DNA of 45,912 bases from Bacteroidales bacterium (GTDB lineage: Bacteria > Bacteroidota > Bacteroidia > Bacteroidales > WCHB1-69). The first letter of the stretch is position 1. The number at the start of each line of letters is the position of its first letter. Position numbers and translations under genes: made by a program. The notes under the pieces were generated by a model, which worked only from the letters and a program-made list of their open reading frames with translations, did not search any database and was not told the DNA's origin. Shown here piece after piece: positions 10,493 through 19,389 of the stretch. The stretch covers positions 80,335 through 126,246 of the forward strand of contig JAKSMC010000001.1 in assembly GCA_024400835.1 (NCBI GenBank). Reading direction: 5' to 3'.

Positions 10493-12970
10493 ATGACGAT
10501 TGCCGACATCTGTTCCATAATAAAACCCATTGCCCAAGCCCTCGGCAACATCCGTGCCGACATTCGGGAGCTGAGCATTGACAGCCGACAGGTCAAACGG
10601 CCTGCCGAAGCCCTCTTCTTTGCTTTCAAAACAGAAAGGAACGACGGTCATCAGTACATCTCCAACCTCATCGCCTTAGGAGTGCGTAATTTCGTCATAT
10701 CCAAATCCGTAGCAGAACTGCATTTAAAAGATGACACCGCTGCATTGGCCTCATCATGCAACTTTCTACAAGTAGAACAGACCGTGGATGCACTACAGGC
10801 CATCGCCACGGCGCACAGAGCCATGTTCTCCTGCCCAACTATCGGCATCACGGGCAGCAACGGCAAAACCATCGTCAAAGAGTGGCTCGCCAACATGCTG
10901 TCGGCCGACCGATGCGTCACCTGCAGCCCCGACAGCTACAACTCCCAAATCGGCGTTCCGCTGTCCGTTTGGCAGATGCACGACAAAACGCAAATCGCCG
11001 TTTTCGAAGCCGGCATTTCCAAACCCGGTGAGATGGAACATCTGGCCCGAATTATTCAGCCCACAATAGGCATTCTCACCAATATCGGCATGGCCCACGC
11101 CCAGTTTTTCCAGAACAACAGGCAGAAGGCCATTGAGAAACTCAAACTCTTCGAGCAGGCCGACGCCCTCGTCTATCACGACGACAACGACGAGTTCAAT
11201 CATTTGCTGACGCTTCCTGAGTACCAACATCTCCATAAAGTATCCTGGGGCAGTAGCGAAGCGGCCTACCCTATTACCGCACGCCATTCGGAAGGAAATC
11301 AAACCATCCTCGATATGGGCGGCTTCACCTACAGCATTCCATTTTTAGACGCCGCTTCCATTGAGAATGCCTGCCACGCCATTGTCACAATGCTGCTTCT
11401 CGGTTATAAGCCGGAAGTCATCAACGGACGCTTAGCGCAGCTGTCACGTGTCAATATGCGAACGGAAATACTCGAAGGCATCAACCATTCCGTCCTCATC
11501 AACGACACCTACAGCCTGGATATCAACTCTTTGCGTGCAGCCCTCGACTTTATGGACACGCAGACGCAGTTGAGCAACAAGACCCTCATCATCTCAGATT
11601 TCGAACAAGTTGGAGAACTATCTTCTCAGAATTTCAAAGAGCTCAACACCCTGCTACACCAACACAACATAAGCAACCTGATGGCCGTAGGACATGATTT
11701 CTGCGAACACCAGGACTGCTTCGACCTTGAAAACGTAAGATGCTATCCGGACACCCCGATGCTGATGCACCGACTGCGAGACTTGGATTTCTCGTACCAG
11801 TCCATCCTCATCAAAGGTGCCCGCAACTTCCATTTTGAAAAAATCGTCCAACGACTACAACATAAAACGCACCTGACCATTCTCAACGTCAGTCTTCCGG
11901 CCATCGTCCACAACCTCAACTACCATCGTTCCCTATTGAAGCCCGAGACGAAAGTCGTGGCTATGGTGAAAGCCCACTCCTACGGATTAGGCGATGTCGA
12001 GCTTGTCAACGAACTGGTACACCAACACATCGACTACCTGGCAGTGGCGTACACCGACGAAGGCGTGCGCCTCCGCAAACGCCATATCCAGACCCCCATC
12101 ATCGTATTGGGCGCCGAAGCGCACAGTTTTGATGTTATGGTGCAGCAAAACCTCGAACCCGAAATCTTCAACTTCTACTATCTGCATGAACTGGAAAACG
12201 TCCTGAAAAGGCACCCGCAGATCCAGCAGTTCAACATCCACGTCAAAGTTGATACAGGTATGCACCGACTCGGATTTGACGAGCAGGACATTCCGGAATT
12301 GATAGACATTGTGAAGCGCAACCCGCAACTCCACATAGCCTCTGTCTTCTCCCATCTGGCCGCAGCAGAAGATCCGGCAGAAGACGCATACACGCTGCAC
12401 CAAATCCAACTTTTCCAAAAGATGACAGCACAGATCTGCCAGGCTTTCGACTACCCCATCCTCCGGCACATCCTCAACAGTGCCGGCATTGTCCGTTTCA
12501 CCGACTACCAATTCGACATGGTGCGCCTGGGCATCAGTCTGTACGGCTTCTCCGGCATTCCCGAAGTGGCCGCCCACTTGCAAAATGTAGCGACACTGAA
12601 GACCGTCATCACGCAGGTCAAAAGCATACCTGCGGGAGAAACCATCGGCTACAACCGCAGTTACAAGCTCACGCGTGACACGCAGGTGGCCATCATCCCT
12701 ATCGGCTACGCCGACGGCTACCCCAGGGAGCTCAGCAATGGCAGGGGACGCGTCATCATACAAGGTCAGAAAGTACCCGTCATCGGCAAAATCTGTATGG
12801 ACATGTGCATGCTCGACGTCACAGGCCTTACCGTCCACGAAGGCGACGAAGTCATCGTTTACGGCGAAGGCAACACGGCCGCCGAAATGGCCGAAACCAG
12901 CGGACTCATCAGTTACGAACTGCTAACACGGATTTCACAACGCGTGCCCAGAGTCTACATTAAAGAATAA
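10493..12970 (+). CDS. bifunctional MurF ligase / alanine racemase
   Basis: 825 residues, about twice the length of either enzyme alone. Residues 1-455 are a Mur ligase: GITGSNGKT (118-126) binds ATP, and INDTYSLDINSLRAALDFM lies in the C-terminal domain. From about residue 460 a complete alanine racemase follows: the PLP lysine lies in MVKAHSYGLG (usual form VKANAYGHG), with VKVDTGMHRLG, GYNRSY, IPIGYADGYPR and GKICMDMCMLDVT. The fusion makes D-Ala and adds D-Ala-D-Ala to UDP-MurNAc-tripeptide, coupling substrate supply to cell-wall precursor synthesis. This fusion is known from Bacteroidetes, so it supports the host assignment. Some MurF residues are diverged, which is usual for this fusion family. 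Confidence 0.93.
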   Translation: MTIADICSIIKPIAQALGNIRADIRELSIDSRQVKRPAEALFFAFKTERNDGHQYISNLIALGVRNFVISKSVAELHLKDDTAALASSCNFLQVEQTVDALQAIATAHRAMFSCPTIGITGSNGKTIVKEWLANMLSADRCVTCSPDSYNSQIGVPLSVWQMHDKTQIAVFEAGISKPGEMEHLARIIQPTIGILTNIGMAHAQFFQNNRQKAIEKLKLFEQADALVYHDDNDEFNHLLTLPEYQHLHKVSWGSSEAAYPITARHSEGNQTILDMGGFTYSIPFLDAASIENACHAIVTMLLLGYKPEVINGRLAQLSRVNMRTEILEGINHSVLINDTYSLDINSLRAALDFMDTQTQLSNKTLIISDFEQVGELSSQNFKELNTLLHQHNISNLMAVGHDFCEHQDCFDLENVRCYPDTPMLMHRLRDLDFSYQSILIKGARNFHFEKIVQRLQHKTHLTILNVSLPAIVHNLNYHRSLLKPETKVVAMVKAHSYGLGDVELVNELVHQHIDYLAVAYTDEGVRLRKRHIQTPIIVLGAEAHSFDVMVQQNLEPEIFNFYYLHELENVLKRHPQIQQFNIHVKVDTGMHRLGFDEQDIPELIDIVKRNPQLHIASVFSHLAAAEDPAEDAYTLHQIQLFQKMTAQICQAFDYPILRHILNSAGIVRFTDYQFDMVRLGISLYGFSGIPEVAAHLQNVATLKTVITQVKSIPAGETIGYNRSYKLTRDTQVAIIPIGYADGYPRELSNGRGRVIIQGQKVPVIGKICMDMCMLDVTGLTVHEGDEVIVYGEGNTAAEMAETSGLISYELLTRISQRVPRVYIKE

Positions 12971-13029
12971 CAAAAACAGATTGTTAGAAAACACCTACCT
13001 TATCTCACGAAAAAATAAAACAACTCTTA

Positions 13030-13977
13030 ATGAATCAGAAATTTAAATTATCTTGGAAAGAACAAGTTTGGGCCTACACCCTGCTTGTAGTAGGCAGCTT
13101 CCTGTTTGCTGTCGGCGATGTAATGTTTGTCAACCCCTATTTGCTGGCCCCCGGCGGAACCTACGGTCTGGCCAACGTCCTGAACACGGTATGGCCGTGG
13201 AAGATCAGTTTCTACGCCATCTGTATGGATATTCCCCTGCTGCTCATCGGTTCCTGGATCCTCGGACCGCGTTTCGGCATCAAAACCATCGTCTCCACCA
13301 TCTGCATCTTCGCATTCACCTTCCTGCTGGAAAGCACCTGGGGCTACAATCCCGTCATCCACGAGGGCATTATGGAAAGCGCTGCCGTCAACAACTTCGT
13401 GCAGATTCCGCACAGCACTATGTTCTTCATCCCCGACTACTTCCTGAACACCGTGGTGGCCGGTGTCATCTACGGCGTGGCTATCGGACTGATTTTCAAA
13501 TCTGGCGCGACATCCGGCGGCAGTGACATCATCTCTATGATCCTGCACAAATACACGAAAATCTCCCTCGGCACCTTGGTGCTGATTGTAGACTCCTGCA
13601 TCACGCTCACCACTCTTATCGCTTTCAAACAGATCAGACTGCCCATCTACTCCATCATCCTCATCGCTATCGAAAGCAAGGTCATCGACCTCATCGTAGA
13701 TGGTATTAAATCCTACAAGACAGCCTTCATCGTCACCGACAACATTGAGGAAGTCCGTGATTTCATCATCAACGATATGAAGCGCGGCGGCACCACCTTC
13801 GCCGGCACCGGACTCTATCAAGGCGCTGAACGCAAGATGATTTACGTCACCTTGGACCGTACAGACCTCATCAAACTGAAATCCAACTTGCGCCGCCTCG
13901 ACCCCGCTGCTTTCGTCAACGTCATCGAAAGTTCCGAAATCATGGGCCTCGGTTTCAAGGCACTCCCTGAAGAATAG
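13030..13977 (+). CDS. YitT-family membrane protein
   Basis: 315 residues. Residues ~12-225 hold five or six hydrophobic segments with conserved YitT features (NPYLLAPGGTYGLANVL; GVAIGLIFKSGATSGGSDIIS). The C-terminal ~85 residues (AFIVTDNIEEVRDFI to VNVIESSEIMGLGF) form the soluble DUF2179-type domain. The family is probably a transporter or sensor in the inner membrane, with no firm substrate. It is separated from murF-alr by 59 bases and from the next gene by a promoter. Confidence 0.9.
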   Translation: MNQKFKLSWKEQVWAYTLLVVGSFLFAVGDVMFVNPYLLAPGGTYGLANVLNTVWPWKISFYAICMDIPLLLIGSWILGPRFGIKTIVSTICIFAFTFLLESTWGYNPVIHEGIMESAAVNNFVQIPHSTMFFIPDYFLNTVVAGVIYGVAIGLIFKSGATSGGSDIISMILHKYTKISLGTLVLIVDSCITLTTLIAFKQIRLPIYSIILIAIESKVIDLIVDGIKSYKTAFIVTDNIEEVRDFIINDMKRGGTTFAGTGLYQGAERKMIYVTLDRTDLIKLKSNLRRLDPAAFVNVIESSEIMGLGFKALPEE

Positions 13978-14017
13978 CCTTTTTCAGTACTATTTCATCA
14001 CCAAATAACTATTTTAC

Positions 14018-14026
14018 TATTTTTGC
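14018..14026 (+). promoter_or_regulatory. -7 promoter element of the sugar-nucleotide pair
   Basis: TATTTTTGC fits TAnnTTTGc, 20 bases upstream of the next ATG. It would drive both the dehydratase and the oxidoreductase genes. Confidence 0.6.
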
Positions 14027-14046
14027 GCTCCTTAATATTTTAGCAA

Positions 14047-15963
14047 ATGGTATCTCCTATTAAGAAATTATACCTAAAAGTCAGGAATTTACACATCACG
14101 CCCCCGTGGCTGATCATGCTGATGGACATCATCTTGGTGGCCATCGCCGTATTCCTTGCGCTGTTCATCCGCGACAATTTCCAATTCCCGGCGCATCTTT
14201 ACACCTCCGACTGGGTATATGCACCGATTATCATCCTGATAGTCCGCTTTGTGCTATTCGAAATCTTCCAAACCCATCACTTAGTAGTTCGCTACACAAG
14301 CACCAAGGACGTTGCTAAAATATTCTGGGCCTGCTTCTTAGGCACCTTCATCATCGGGCTCATCAATTTCATCGACTACTACCTGACGAAACATTTCCTG
14401 GTGCCCAACTCCGTATGGATTATGGAGTTCTTCATCACCACCGTATTGATGGTCACCTATAGGTTCATTTTCAAGATGTACTATATGGAAACCATGAATC
14501 CGGCCAAGCGCAGAAAGAACATCGTCATCTTCGGCGCCGGTGCCTCCGGTGTCACCACCAAGCGCACCATCGACAGAGACAATGCGTCAAAATACAACGT
14601 GCTGGCATTCTTCGACGAAGACGCCACCAAGATTGATATGCAGTTGGAGAGCCTTCCCGTCATAGACCTCAAGTTTCTCAACGACTTCCTGAAAATCAAC
14701 AACGTCTCATTCCTGATTATCGCTGTCCAGAAAATCACCAACGCGAAGGTCAAAGAGCTCACGGACATCGCCTTACAGTACAACGTCAAAGTGCTGAAAG
14801 TGCCGCCCGTGTCCCGCTGGCTGAACGGCAACCTCAGTTTCAAACAAATTAAGAAAGTCAAGATTGAGGACCTGTTGGAACGAGACCCCATCCAACTGGA
14901 CCTCTCGCTGCTCAATTCGGAATTGAACGACCAAACCATCATGATTACCGGCGCGGCCGGCTCCATCGGCAGTGAAATCGTACGACAGCTGCTGAATTTC
15001 CACTACAAGCAGCTGATACTTATCGATGAGGCCGAGACGCCCTGTTTCTTCCTGCAGAATGAAATCATGCAGATTAATGGGATGGACCGTGTGAACCTGC
15101 ACATTTTCGACATCTGCGACACGCAGCAGCTGGACAAGTTCATGCAGCTGTACAAGCCCGACGTCATCTACCACGCCGCCGCCTACAAGCACGTGCCGAT
15201 GATGGAGAAAAACGTCCGTTCCGCTATCAAGGTGAACGTCGCCGGCACCAAGTCTTTGGCAGACATGGCCGTCAAATACGGAGCCAAGAAGTTCGTCATG
15301 GTTTCCACCGATAAGGCCGTCAACCCCACAAATGTGATGGGTGCCTCCAAGCGTATCGCCGAAATGTACGTTCAGGCTCTGAATTTCCACCAAAGCACCA
15401 CGAAGTTCATCACCACGCGATTCGGCAACGTACTGGACTCCAACGGCTCCGTGATTCCTATTTTCCGCAAACAGATTGAAAACGGCGGGCCCGTCACTGT
15501 GACCCATCAGGACATAACCCGCTACTTTATGACGATATCCGAAGCCTGCCAGTTGGTCATCACGGCCGGCGCTATGGGCAAAGGCGGTGAAATCTTCATC
15601 TTCGATATGGGCAAATCCGTGAGAATCTACGACTTGGCCAAAAAGATGATTCAACTTTCAGGACTCACCTTGGACAAAGATATCTCCATCAAAATCACGG
15701 GACTCCGGCCTGGCGAAAAACTCTACGAGGAACTTCTGGCCAACGAAGAGAACACCACGAAGACCACACACAAGAAAATCATGGTCGCCAAGGTCCGCAC
15801 TTACGAATACGAGCAACTTGTTCCGAAGATTGAAAAACTCATTGAGCACCAAAACGACGACGACTTCACCATCGTTTCCCTGATGAAAGACGTGGTGGAA
15901 GAATTCAAAAGCAAGAACTCCGTCTTCGAAGCCATTGACAACCAACGAGAAAAGCAGCAATAG
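14047..15963 (+). CDS. FlaA1/CapD-type UDP-sugar 4,6-dehydratase, membrane form
   Basis: 638 residues. Four N-terminal hydrophobic segments (~17-145) precede a first nucleotide-binding fold (VIFGAGASGV, ~158-167) and a second, catalytic Rossmann fold (ITGAAGSIGSEIVRQLL, ~299-315). The active site reads STDKAVNPTNVMGASKR: Met replaces the usual catalytic Tyr before the conserved Lys, as in PglF/WbpM-type UDP-GlcNAc 4,6-dehydratases. The likely reaction makes a UDP-4-keto-6-deoxy sugar at the inner face of the membrane for surface glycan or capsule. It is followed 2 bases later by a WlbA-like gene, so the two act in one nucleotide-sugar pathway, although WbpM-type and WlbA-type steps usually feed different sugars. 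Confidence 0.9.
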   Translation: MVSPIKKLYLKVRNLHITPPWLIMLMDIILVAIAVFLALFIRDNFQFPAHLYTSDWVYAPIIILIVRFVLFEIFQTHHLVVRYTSTKDVAKIFWACFLGTFIIGLINFIDYYLTKHFLVPNSVWIMEFFITTVLMVTYRFIFKMYYMETMNPAKRRKNIVIFGAGASGVTTKRTIDRDNASKYNVLAFFDEDATKIDMQLESLPVIDLKFLNDFLKINNVSFLIIAVQKITNAKVKELTDIALQYNVKVLKVPPVSRWLNGNLSFKQIKKVKIEDLLERDPIQLDLSLLNSELNDQTIMITGAAGSIGSEIVRQLLNFHYKQLILIDEAETPCFFLQNEIMQINGMDRVNLHIFDICDTQQLDKFMQLYKPDVIYHAAAYKHVPMMEKNVRSAIKVNVAGTKSLADMAVKYGAKKFVMVSTDKAVNPTNVMGASKRIAEMYVQALNFHQSTTKFITTRFGNVLDSNGSVIPIFRKQIENGGPVTVTHQDITRYFMTISEACQLVITAGAMGKGGEIFIFDMGKSVRIYDLAKKMIQLSGLTLDKDISIKITGLRPGEKLYEELLANEENTTKTTHKKIMVAKVRTYEYEQLVPKIEKLIEHQNDDDFTIVSLMKDVVEEFKSKNSVFEAIDNQREKQQ

Positions 15964-15965
15964 AC

Positions 15966-16931
15966 ATGAAGAATTTTGCCATCATAGGCGTTGGCGGATA
16001 TGTGGCGCCGCGCCACCTCAGAGCCATCAAAGATACGGACAACAACCTACTGGCCGCGTATGATGCCTGCGACAGCGTCGGCATCTTGGACAGTTATTTT
16101 CCCGAGACCTTCTTCTTCACCGAGCAGGAACTTTTCGACCGCCATTGTTCCAAAATCAAAAATGCGGGTGGCCACATCGACTATGTGTCTGTCTGCACCC
16201 CCAACTACCTGCACGACTCGCACACGCGTTACGCACTGCGTTTAGGCGCTGATGTCATCTGCGAGAAGCCTTTGGTGCTGAACCCCTGGAATATTGACGG
16301 CTTGCAGAAAGTGGAACAGGAAACCGGCCACAAGGTCAACAACATCCTGCAACTGCGCCTGCACCCGTCCATCATCGCGCTGAAAGAAAAAATCGACAAC
16401 GGCCCGAAAGACAAAATCTACGACGTTGACCTGACCTACATCACGGCAAGAGGCCATTGGTATTACGCATCCTGGAAAGGCGACGACCGCAAAAGCGGCG
16501 GCATAGCCACCAACATCGGCATCCATTTCTACGATATGCTCACCTACATTTTCGGAGAAGTTGAGAAAAACGTCGTGCACATCGCCACCCACGACCGCGT
16601 TGCGGGCTTCCTCCAGTTGAAAAAGGCCAACGTACGCTACTTCCTCAGCATCAATGCGAACACATTGCCCAAAGAAATTGCTGCCCAGGGTTTGAGAACC
16701 TATCGCTCCATCACAATAGAAAACGAAGCATTCGAATTCAGCGGCGGATTTACCGAGCTGCATACAGAAAGTTACCGACAGATTTTGAAAGGCAACGGCT
16801 TCGGATTGAACGAGGTACGCTCCTGCATTCAGACCGTTTACGACATCCGCCAGGCCAAGCCCATCGGACTGGTCGGCGACTACCATCCATTAGCCGCACT
16901 GCCCACCGAACCGCATCCGTTTGGTTGGTAA
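15966..16931 (+). CDS. Gfo/Idh/MocA oxidoreductase, WlbA/WbpB-like
   Basis: 321 residues. The N-terminal Rossmann fold starts FAIIGVGGYVAPRHLRAI; VSVCTPNYLHDSH and CEKPLVLNP hold the NAD-binding and catalytic Lys signature (EKP); GGIATNIGIHFYDML gives the active-site region of the C-terminal domain. The whole pattern matches WlbA/WbpB, which oxidise UDP-GlcNAc-uronate at C3 on the way to 2,3-diacetamido uronic acids of O-antigen. It lies 2 bases after the membrane dehydratase and is the last intact host gene before the phage. Assignment to WlbA rather than a general Gfo/Idh enzyme is by motif recall only. Confidence 0.85.
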   Translation: MKNFAIIGVGGYVAPRHLRAIKDTDNNLLAAYDACDSVGILDSYFPETFFFTEQELFDRHCSKIKNAGGHIDYVSVCTPNYLHDSHTRYALRLGADVICEKPLVLNPWNIDGLQKVEQETGHKVNNILQLRLHPSIIALKEKIDNGPKDKIYDVDLTYITARGHWYYASWKGDDRKSGGIATNIGIHFYDMLTYIFGEVEKNVVHIATHDRVAGFLQLKKANVRYFLSINANTLPKEIAAQGLRTYRSITIENEAFEFSGGFTELHTESYRQILKGNGFGLNEVRSCIQTVYDIRQAKPIGLVGDYHPLAALPTEPHPFGW

Positions 16932-17129
16932 GCACTATTTTCATCAGGCATAGGAACAATATCTAATCGCAGCCACTTCATTCAAATGTGCATTATTCAT
17001 CCCCCACTGCGCAATAGGCATATTGATTGTGTGTTGGGGGGCAATATGTGCGGGTTGTTATTATCAATTCTCAATTCGGGAAGCGGGGGCGAAGATAGGG
17101 AATTATTGGATAGGGGTGCTATTGGAATT
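16932..17129. other. intergenic region with no gene seen
   Basis: No credible ORF, promoter motif or T-tailed terminator is visible. CCCCCA (17001-17006) and TGGGGG (17035-17040) could pair over a long loop but no T run follows. Confidence 0.5.
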
Positions 17130-17495
17130 TCAGGGAACATTATGTGACTTCGGTTTGATCAGTTCAATGATTACGCATTCTTTCAGCGCAAGACAGTCTG
17201 AGACTGTTAGATCTTTCGATTGACATATATTTGAGAACAGCGCGGAGCCGCTGTCATGCGGGATAATGTTTAGAATGTATTGATTGAAGAATAGAGAATC
17301 CCACTTCATAAAAAACTCTTCCAAGGCGCTTGCTTGAAAACATGAGTAACGATAGTTTCGTTCGCTATCTTGTCCTATCCAAGAGTATAAATGAATGACA
17401 CATTCATAATCTCGCTTATCTTCTAAAAAATCTTTTAATTGATTGAAATATATCTTTGACATATCCTCATAAGAGGGGGTAAACGAAATGTACAT
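17130..17495 (-). pseudogene. 3' part of an unrecognised gene, probably cut by phage insertion
   Basis: The minus-strand frame codes about 118 residues with a natural composition (SFTPSYEDMSKIYFNQL, then LYSWIGQDSERNYRYSC, ending IIELIKPKSHNVP). No promoter or ribosome site precedes the only ATG, which falls inside a 16-bp repeat that belongs to the phage end region. I read it as the C-terminal part of a host gene whose 5' part should lie beyond the right end of the prophage. I do not recognise the family. It could instead be a short phage or host gene starting at that ATG. Confidence 0.45.
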
Positions 17496-17589
17496 TGTTG
17501 TATAAGCATAAATTGCCTGAAAATTGCCTAAAAATCAGTGTTTTATAACGATTTTTGCCGGATGACCGCTACCAAACGAAATGTACATT
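17481..17589. repeat. 16-bp direct repeats near the phage left end
   Basis: AAACGAAATGTACATT occurs at 17481-17496 and again at 17574-17589, 93 bases apart. Mu-type phages carry repeated transposase-binding sites at their ends, so these are good candidates for such sites. The exact phage/host junction cannot be fixed because the right end is outside the window; it should lie close to the first copy. Confidence 0.5.
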
Positions 17590-17685
17590 TGCTTTAATTT
17601 GAGTTTAATTTTTGCCTGGAGTTTGATGTGTTTGCTTTAATCTTCCTTTTATTGCCCTGAATATTCATTGTATTTTGACGGATGA

Positions 17686-17728
17686 AACCCCGTAAATTGC
17701 CGTATTTGTGGCCGTTTGCGGGGTTTTT
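17686..17728 (+). terminator. T-tailed hairpin in the left end
   Basis: AACCCCGTAAA pairs with TTTGCGGGGTT (one T-G) around an 18-base loop and is followed by TTT. It could stop rightward transcription entering from the host. Confidence 0.5.
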
Positions 17729-17812
17729 CGTGTGCTTACGGATAGCGGCAATATTATGACGGCAGGCCGTTCATCCGCGTGCTGATATGTGGATTTGAAA
17801 CGGCGTTTTGAA

Positions 17813-17896
17813 GGTGTTTAAACGGGTGTTTAAATGGTGTTTTTTGGGTGAATTTTGTCATTGTTAGGACACTTGTTAGGACACTTGTTAGGACAA
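17813..17896. repeat. two sets of tandem 12-mers
   Basis: GGTGTTTAAACG and GGTGTTTAAATG stand in tandem at 17813-17836. From 17861 to 17896 TTGTTAGGACAC is repeated three times (last copy ends AA). A 12-base period suggests an array of protein sites, possibly for transposase or repressor; this is inference from position. Confidence 0.6.
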
Positions 17897-18024
17897 AAAC
17901 ACGTTTTTGGCATACTTGGGTTTACCTCCCATAAATTTACGATTTGCAATGAGTTTGCCGTTTTTGTGCGTGAGTTGACCCGATAATTTAAGCGGTTTTT
18001 TACGGCCGTATTTTGTTTAAATTA

Positions 18025-18064
18025 CGGTAAATCAGTGTTTTAATATGTTTTTTACCGGTTTTTT
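18025..18064 (+). terminator. T-tailed hairpin in the left end
   Basis: CGGTAAA and TTTACCG pair perfectly around a 19-base A/T-rich loop, followed by GTTTTTT. It reads as a rho-independent terminator on the plus strand. Confidence 0.5.
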
Positions 18065-18150
18065 CGTGCTGCTTTTATGGCGAAAGTGTGCGTGGCGGCT
18101 TTGCGGGGTGCGTGGTGTGAGCGTTGTGTGTACCGCGAGGCGCGTGTATG

Positions 18151-18783
18151 TTACTCGAGGCGGATGACGCCTAACACGATGCTGACACTGCGGATGTCTG
18201 ATTTGGGGATGCTGAATGGCGGGTATTTCTCTTTGTTGTCTGACACCAGAAGGATGCGCTCCGGATCTTCGTCCTCGAAGACACGCTTGACAAGTGCTCC
18301 CTGGCTGCTATCGATAACATATATCTTTCCCCACTGGAAGAAAAGAATGTCCTGAACGCGACGGCAGGCAAGTATGTCTCCGTTACTATATTTGGGATAC
18401 ATAGATGAGCCGGAAACGCGGATCATATACTCCACGTTGAGGTTGGCGAACTCGGGAACGATGTAGTGCTCGCAGTCTATGAAGCGCAGGCCGAGGTTGT
18501 CGCCAGCCGGGATGCCGGCAATGGCGTCTATTGGGATGAGCGGGACACCGGTGTCTGACGGGCGGGCTACCGGTAAGTCTTTTCGGAGCATTGGACCTTG
18601 ACCAGTGACAAGCCATTCAAGTGAAATTTCGGGAAAATGTTTTAGAATTGTTTCTAAATTAGATGATGTTACACTTCCTCCCTTGTCCAAAAATCCATTA
18701 GACAAACCTGTAATTTTATAAAAATCACTTTTTGAAAGTTTCTTTTCTTTTATGAAAATCAATAGATTAGACTTTGTATCCAT
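18151..18783 (-). CDS. phage repressor, HTH plus S24 (LexA-like) domain
   Basis: 210 residues. The first ~60 residues form a helix-turn-helix region of the phage CI type (SKSDFYKITGLSNGFL; EISLEWLVTGQGPM). The C-terminal half is an S24 peptidase: RVSGSSMYPKYSNGDIL holds the nucleophile Ser127, and ALVKRVFE holds the general-base Lys166. A possible self-cleavage site is Ala89-Gly90 in IDAIAGIPA, so DNA damage via RecA could induce the phage. It is transcribed away from the early operon, and the space between (18784-18926) holds paired inverted repeats, the layout of a Mu c/ner control region but with a LexA-like rather than a Mu-type repressor. Confidence 0.92.
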   Translation of the reverse strand: MDTKSNLLIFIKEKKLSKSDFYKITGLSNGFLDKGGSVTSSNLETILKHFPEISLEWLVTGQGPMLRKDLPVARPSDTGVPLIPIDAIAGIPAGDNLGLRFIDCEHYIVPEFANLNVEYMIRVSGSSMYPKYSNGDILACRRVQDILFFQWGKIYVIDSSQGALVKRVFEDEDPERILLVSDNKEKYPPFSIPKSDIRSVSIVLGVIRLE

Positions 18784-18788
18784 AAATT

Positions 18789-18837
18789 TATAGATTTTTT
18801 TCTATAAAAAGATGCAGTAGTTTAGATTTTTTTCTAT
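18789..18837. promoter_or_regulatory. paired repressor operators
   Basis: TATAGATTTTTTTCTATA (18789-18806) is a palindrome with 6-bp arms; TAGATTTTTTTCTAT recurs at 18823-18837, 32 bases on, about three helical turns. The second copy overlaps the early -7 motif, and the first lies just upstream of the repressor start, so binding could control both directions. Confidence 0.65.
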
Positions 18838-18843
18838 TTTTGC
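18835..18843 (+). promoter_or_regulatory. early promoter -7 element
   Basis: TATTTTTGC fits the Bacteroidetes -7 motif and overlaps the second operator. It should drive the early operon beginning at 18927. Confidence 0.6.
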
Positions 18844-18850
18844 CACCGCT

Positions 18851-18865
18851 GTTCTGTTATAGAAC
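18851..18865. promoter_or_regulatory. inverted repeat in early leader
   Basis: GTTCT-GTTAT-AGAAC is a perfect 5-bp inverted repeat just downstream of the early promoter. It is unlike the repressor operators, so a second regulator such as the HTH protein at 19821 could bind here. Confidence 0.4.
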
Positions 18866-18926
18866 AAGCGTCCAAAAGTACGATAAAAAATCAAATTAGT
18901 TACAATAACATTTAAATAGCGAAAAA

Positions 18927-19376
18927 ATGAAACAGATTACAAGAAAAGAGGAAATCGAATTGCTCGAAAAGTTGTTTGACAGCGACAGCATCTTTGCGAT
19001 GACTTTCGCAGAAGTGAAGGATGCTATGATCAAGGCCGTGAAAGACGACTGCGGCGACATACTGATGTATGCTAAATTGGAAAACATCGGGCTGTGCCGA
19101 CTCAAAAGGTATGACGAACTCGGCCTTAAGCTTGTCGACATCAAAGAACAGTTGAAATCAAAGGAAAATGAGTTGAAAGCCATCAAGGACGAGAAGTCGA
19201 AGTTGGAGAAGGAGTTCGAGGAACTCAAGAGCAATGCGAAGTTGCTGCAGTTGCAATACAGGATGCTCAACTCCTATTTCAAGATGGACGAGTTGAAGAT
19301 TCGGATCCTCAAGGATAAGGACTACCAGCTGACCGATGACGACAAGAAGTTCCTTGTGTCATTCTCAGGATGCTAA
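18927..19376 (+). CDS. early phage protein with coiled coil, unknown function
   Basis: 149 residues, first gene of the early operon. Residues ~65-115 are a heptad-rich coiled coil (DIKEQLKSKENELKAIKDEKSKL begins it); the flanks are mixed alpha/charged and end FLVSFSGC. No DNA-binding motif is evident. It sits in the place of the ner-type early genes of Mu. I do not recognise a family. Confidence 0.75.
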   Translation: MKQITRKEEIELLEKLFDSDSIFAMTFAEVKDAMIKAVKDDCGDILMYAKLENIGLCRLKRYDELGLKLVDIKEQLKSKENELKAIKDEKSKLEKEFEELKSNAKLLQLQYRMLNSYFKMDELKIRILKDKDYQLTDDDKKFLVSFSGC

Positions 19377-19389
19377 AGAAGATGCAAAC

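Larger units (their letters stand above)
17590..18150. other. phage left-end noncoding region
   Basis: About 560 bases without a credible gene. It holds repeats of TTTGCTTTAAT (17588 and 17630), recurrent ATTGCC words, AAATCAGTGTTTTA (17532-17545, repeated at 18029-18042), two sets of tandem 12-mers and two T-tailed hairpins, each listed separately. It lies downstream of the leftward repressor gene, where Mu-like phages keep end sequences. Confidence 0.55.

Noticed and set aside
11987..12838. 283-residue minus-strand ORF
   Set aside because: Antisense shadow of the alanine racemase half of murF-alr.
17489..17496. TGTACATT as the exact phage terminus
   Set aside because: The 16-bp repeat extends 8 bases outside this point, so the true end is probably further left; the right end is needed to decide.
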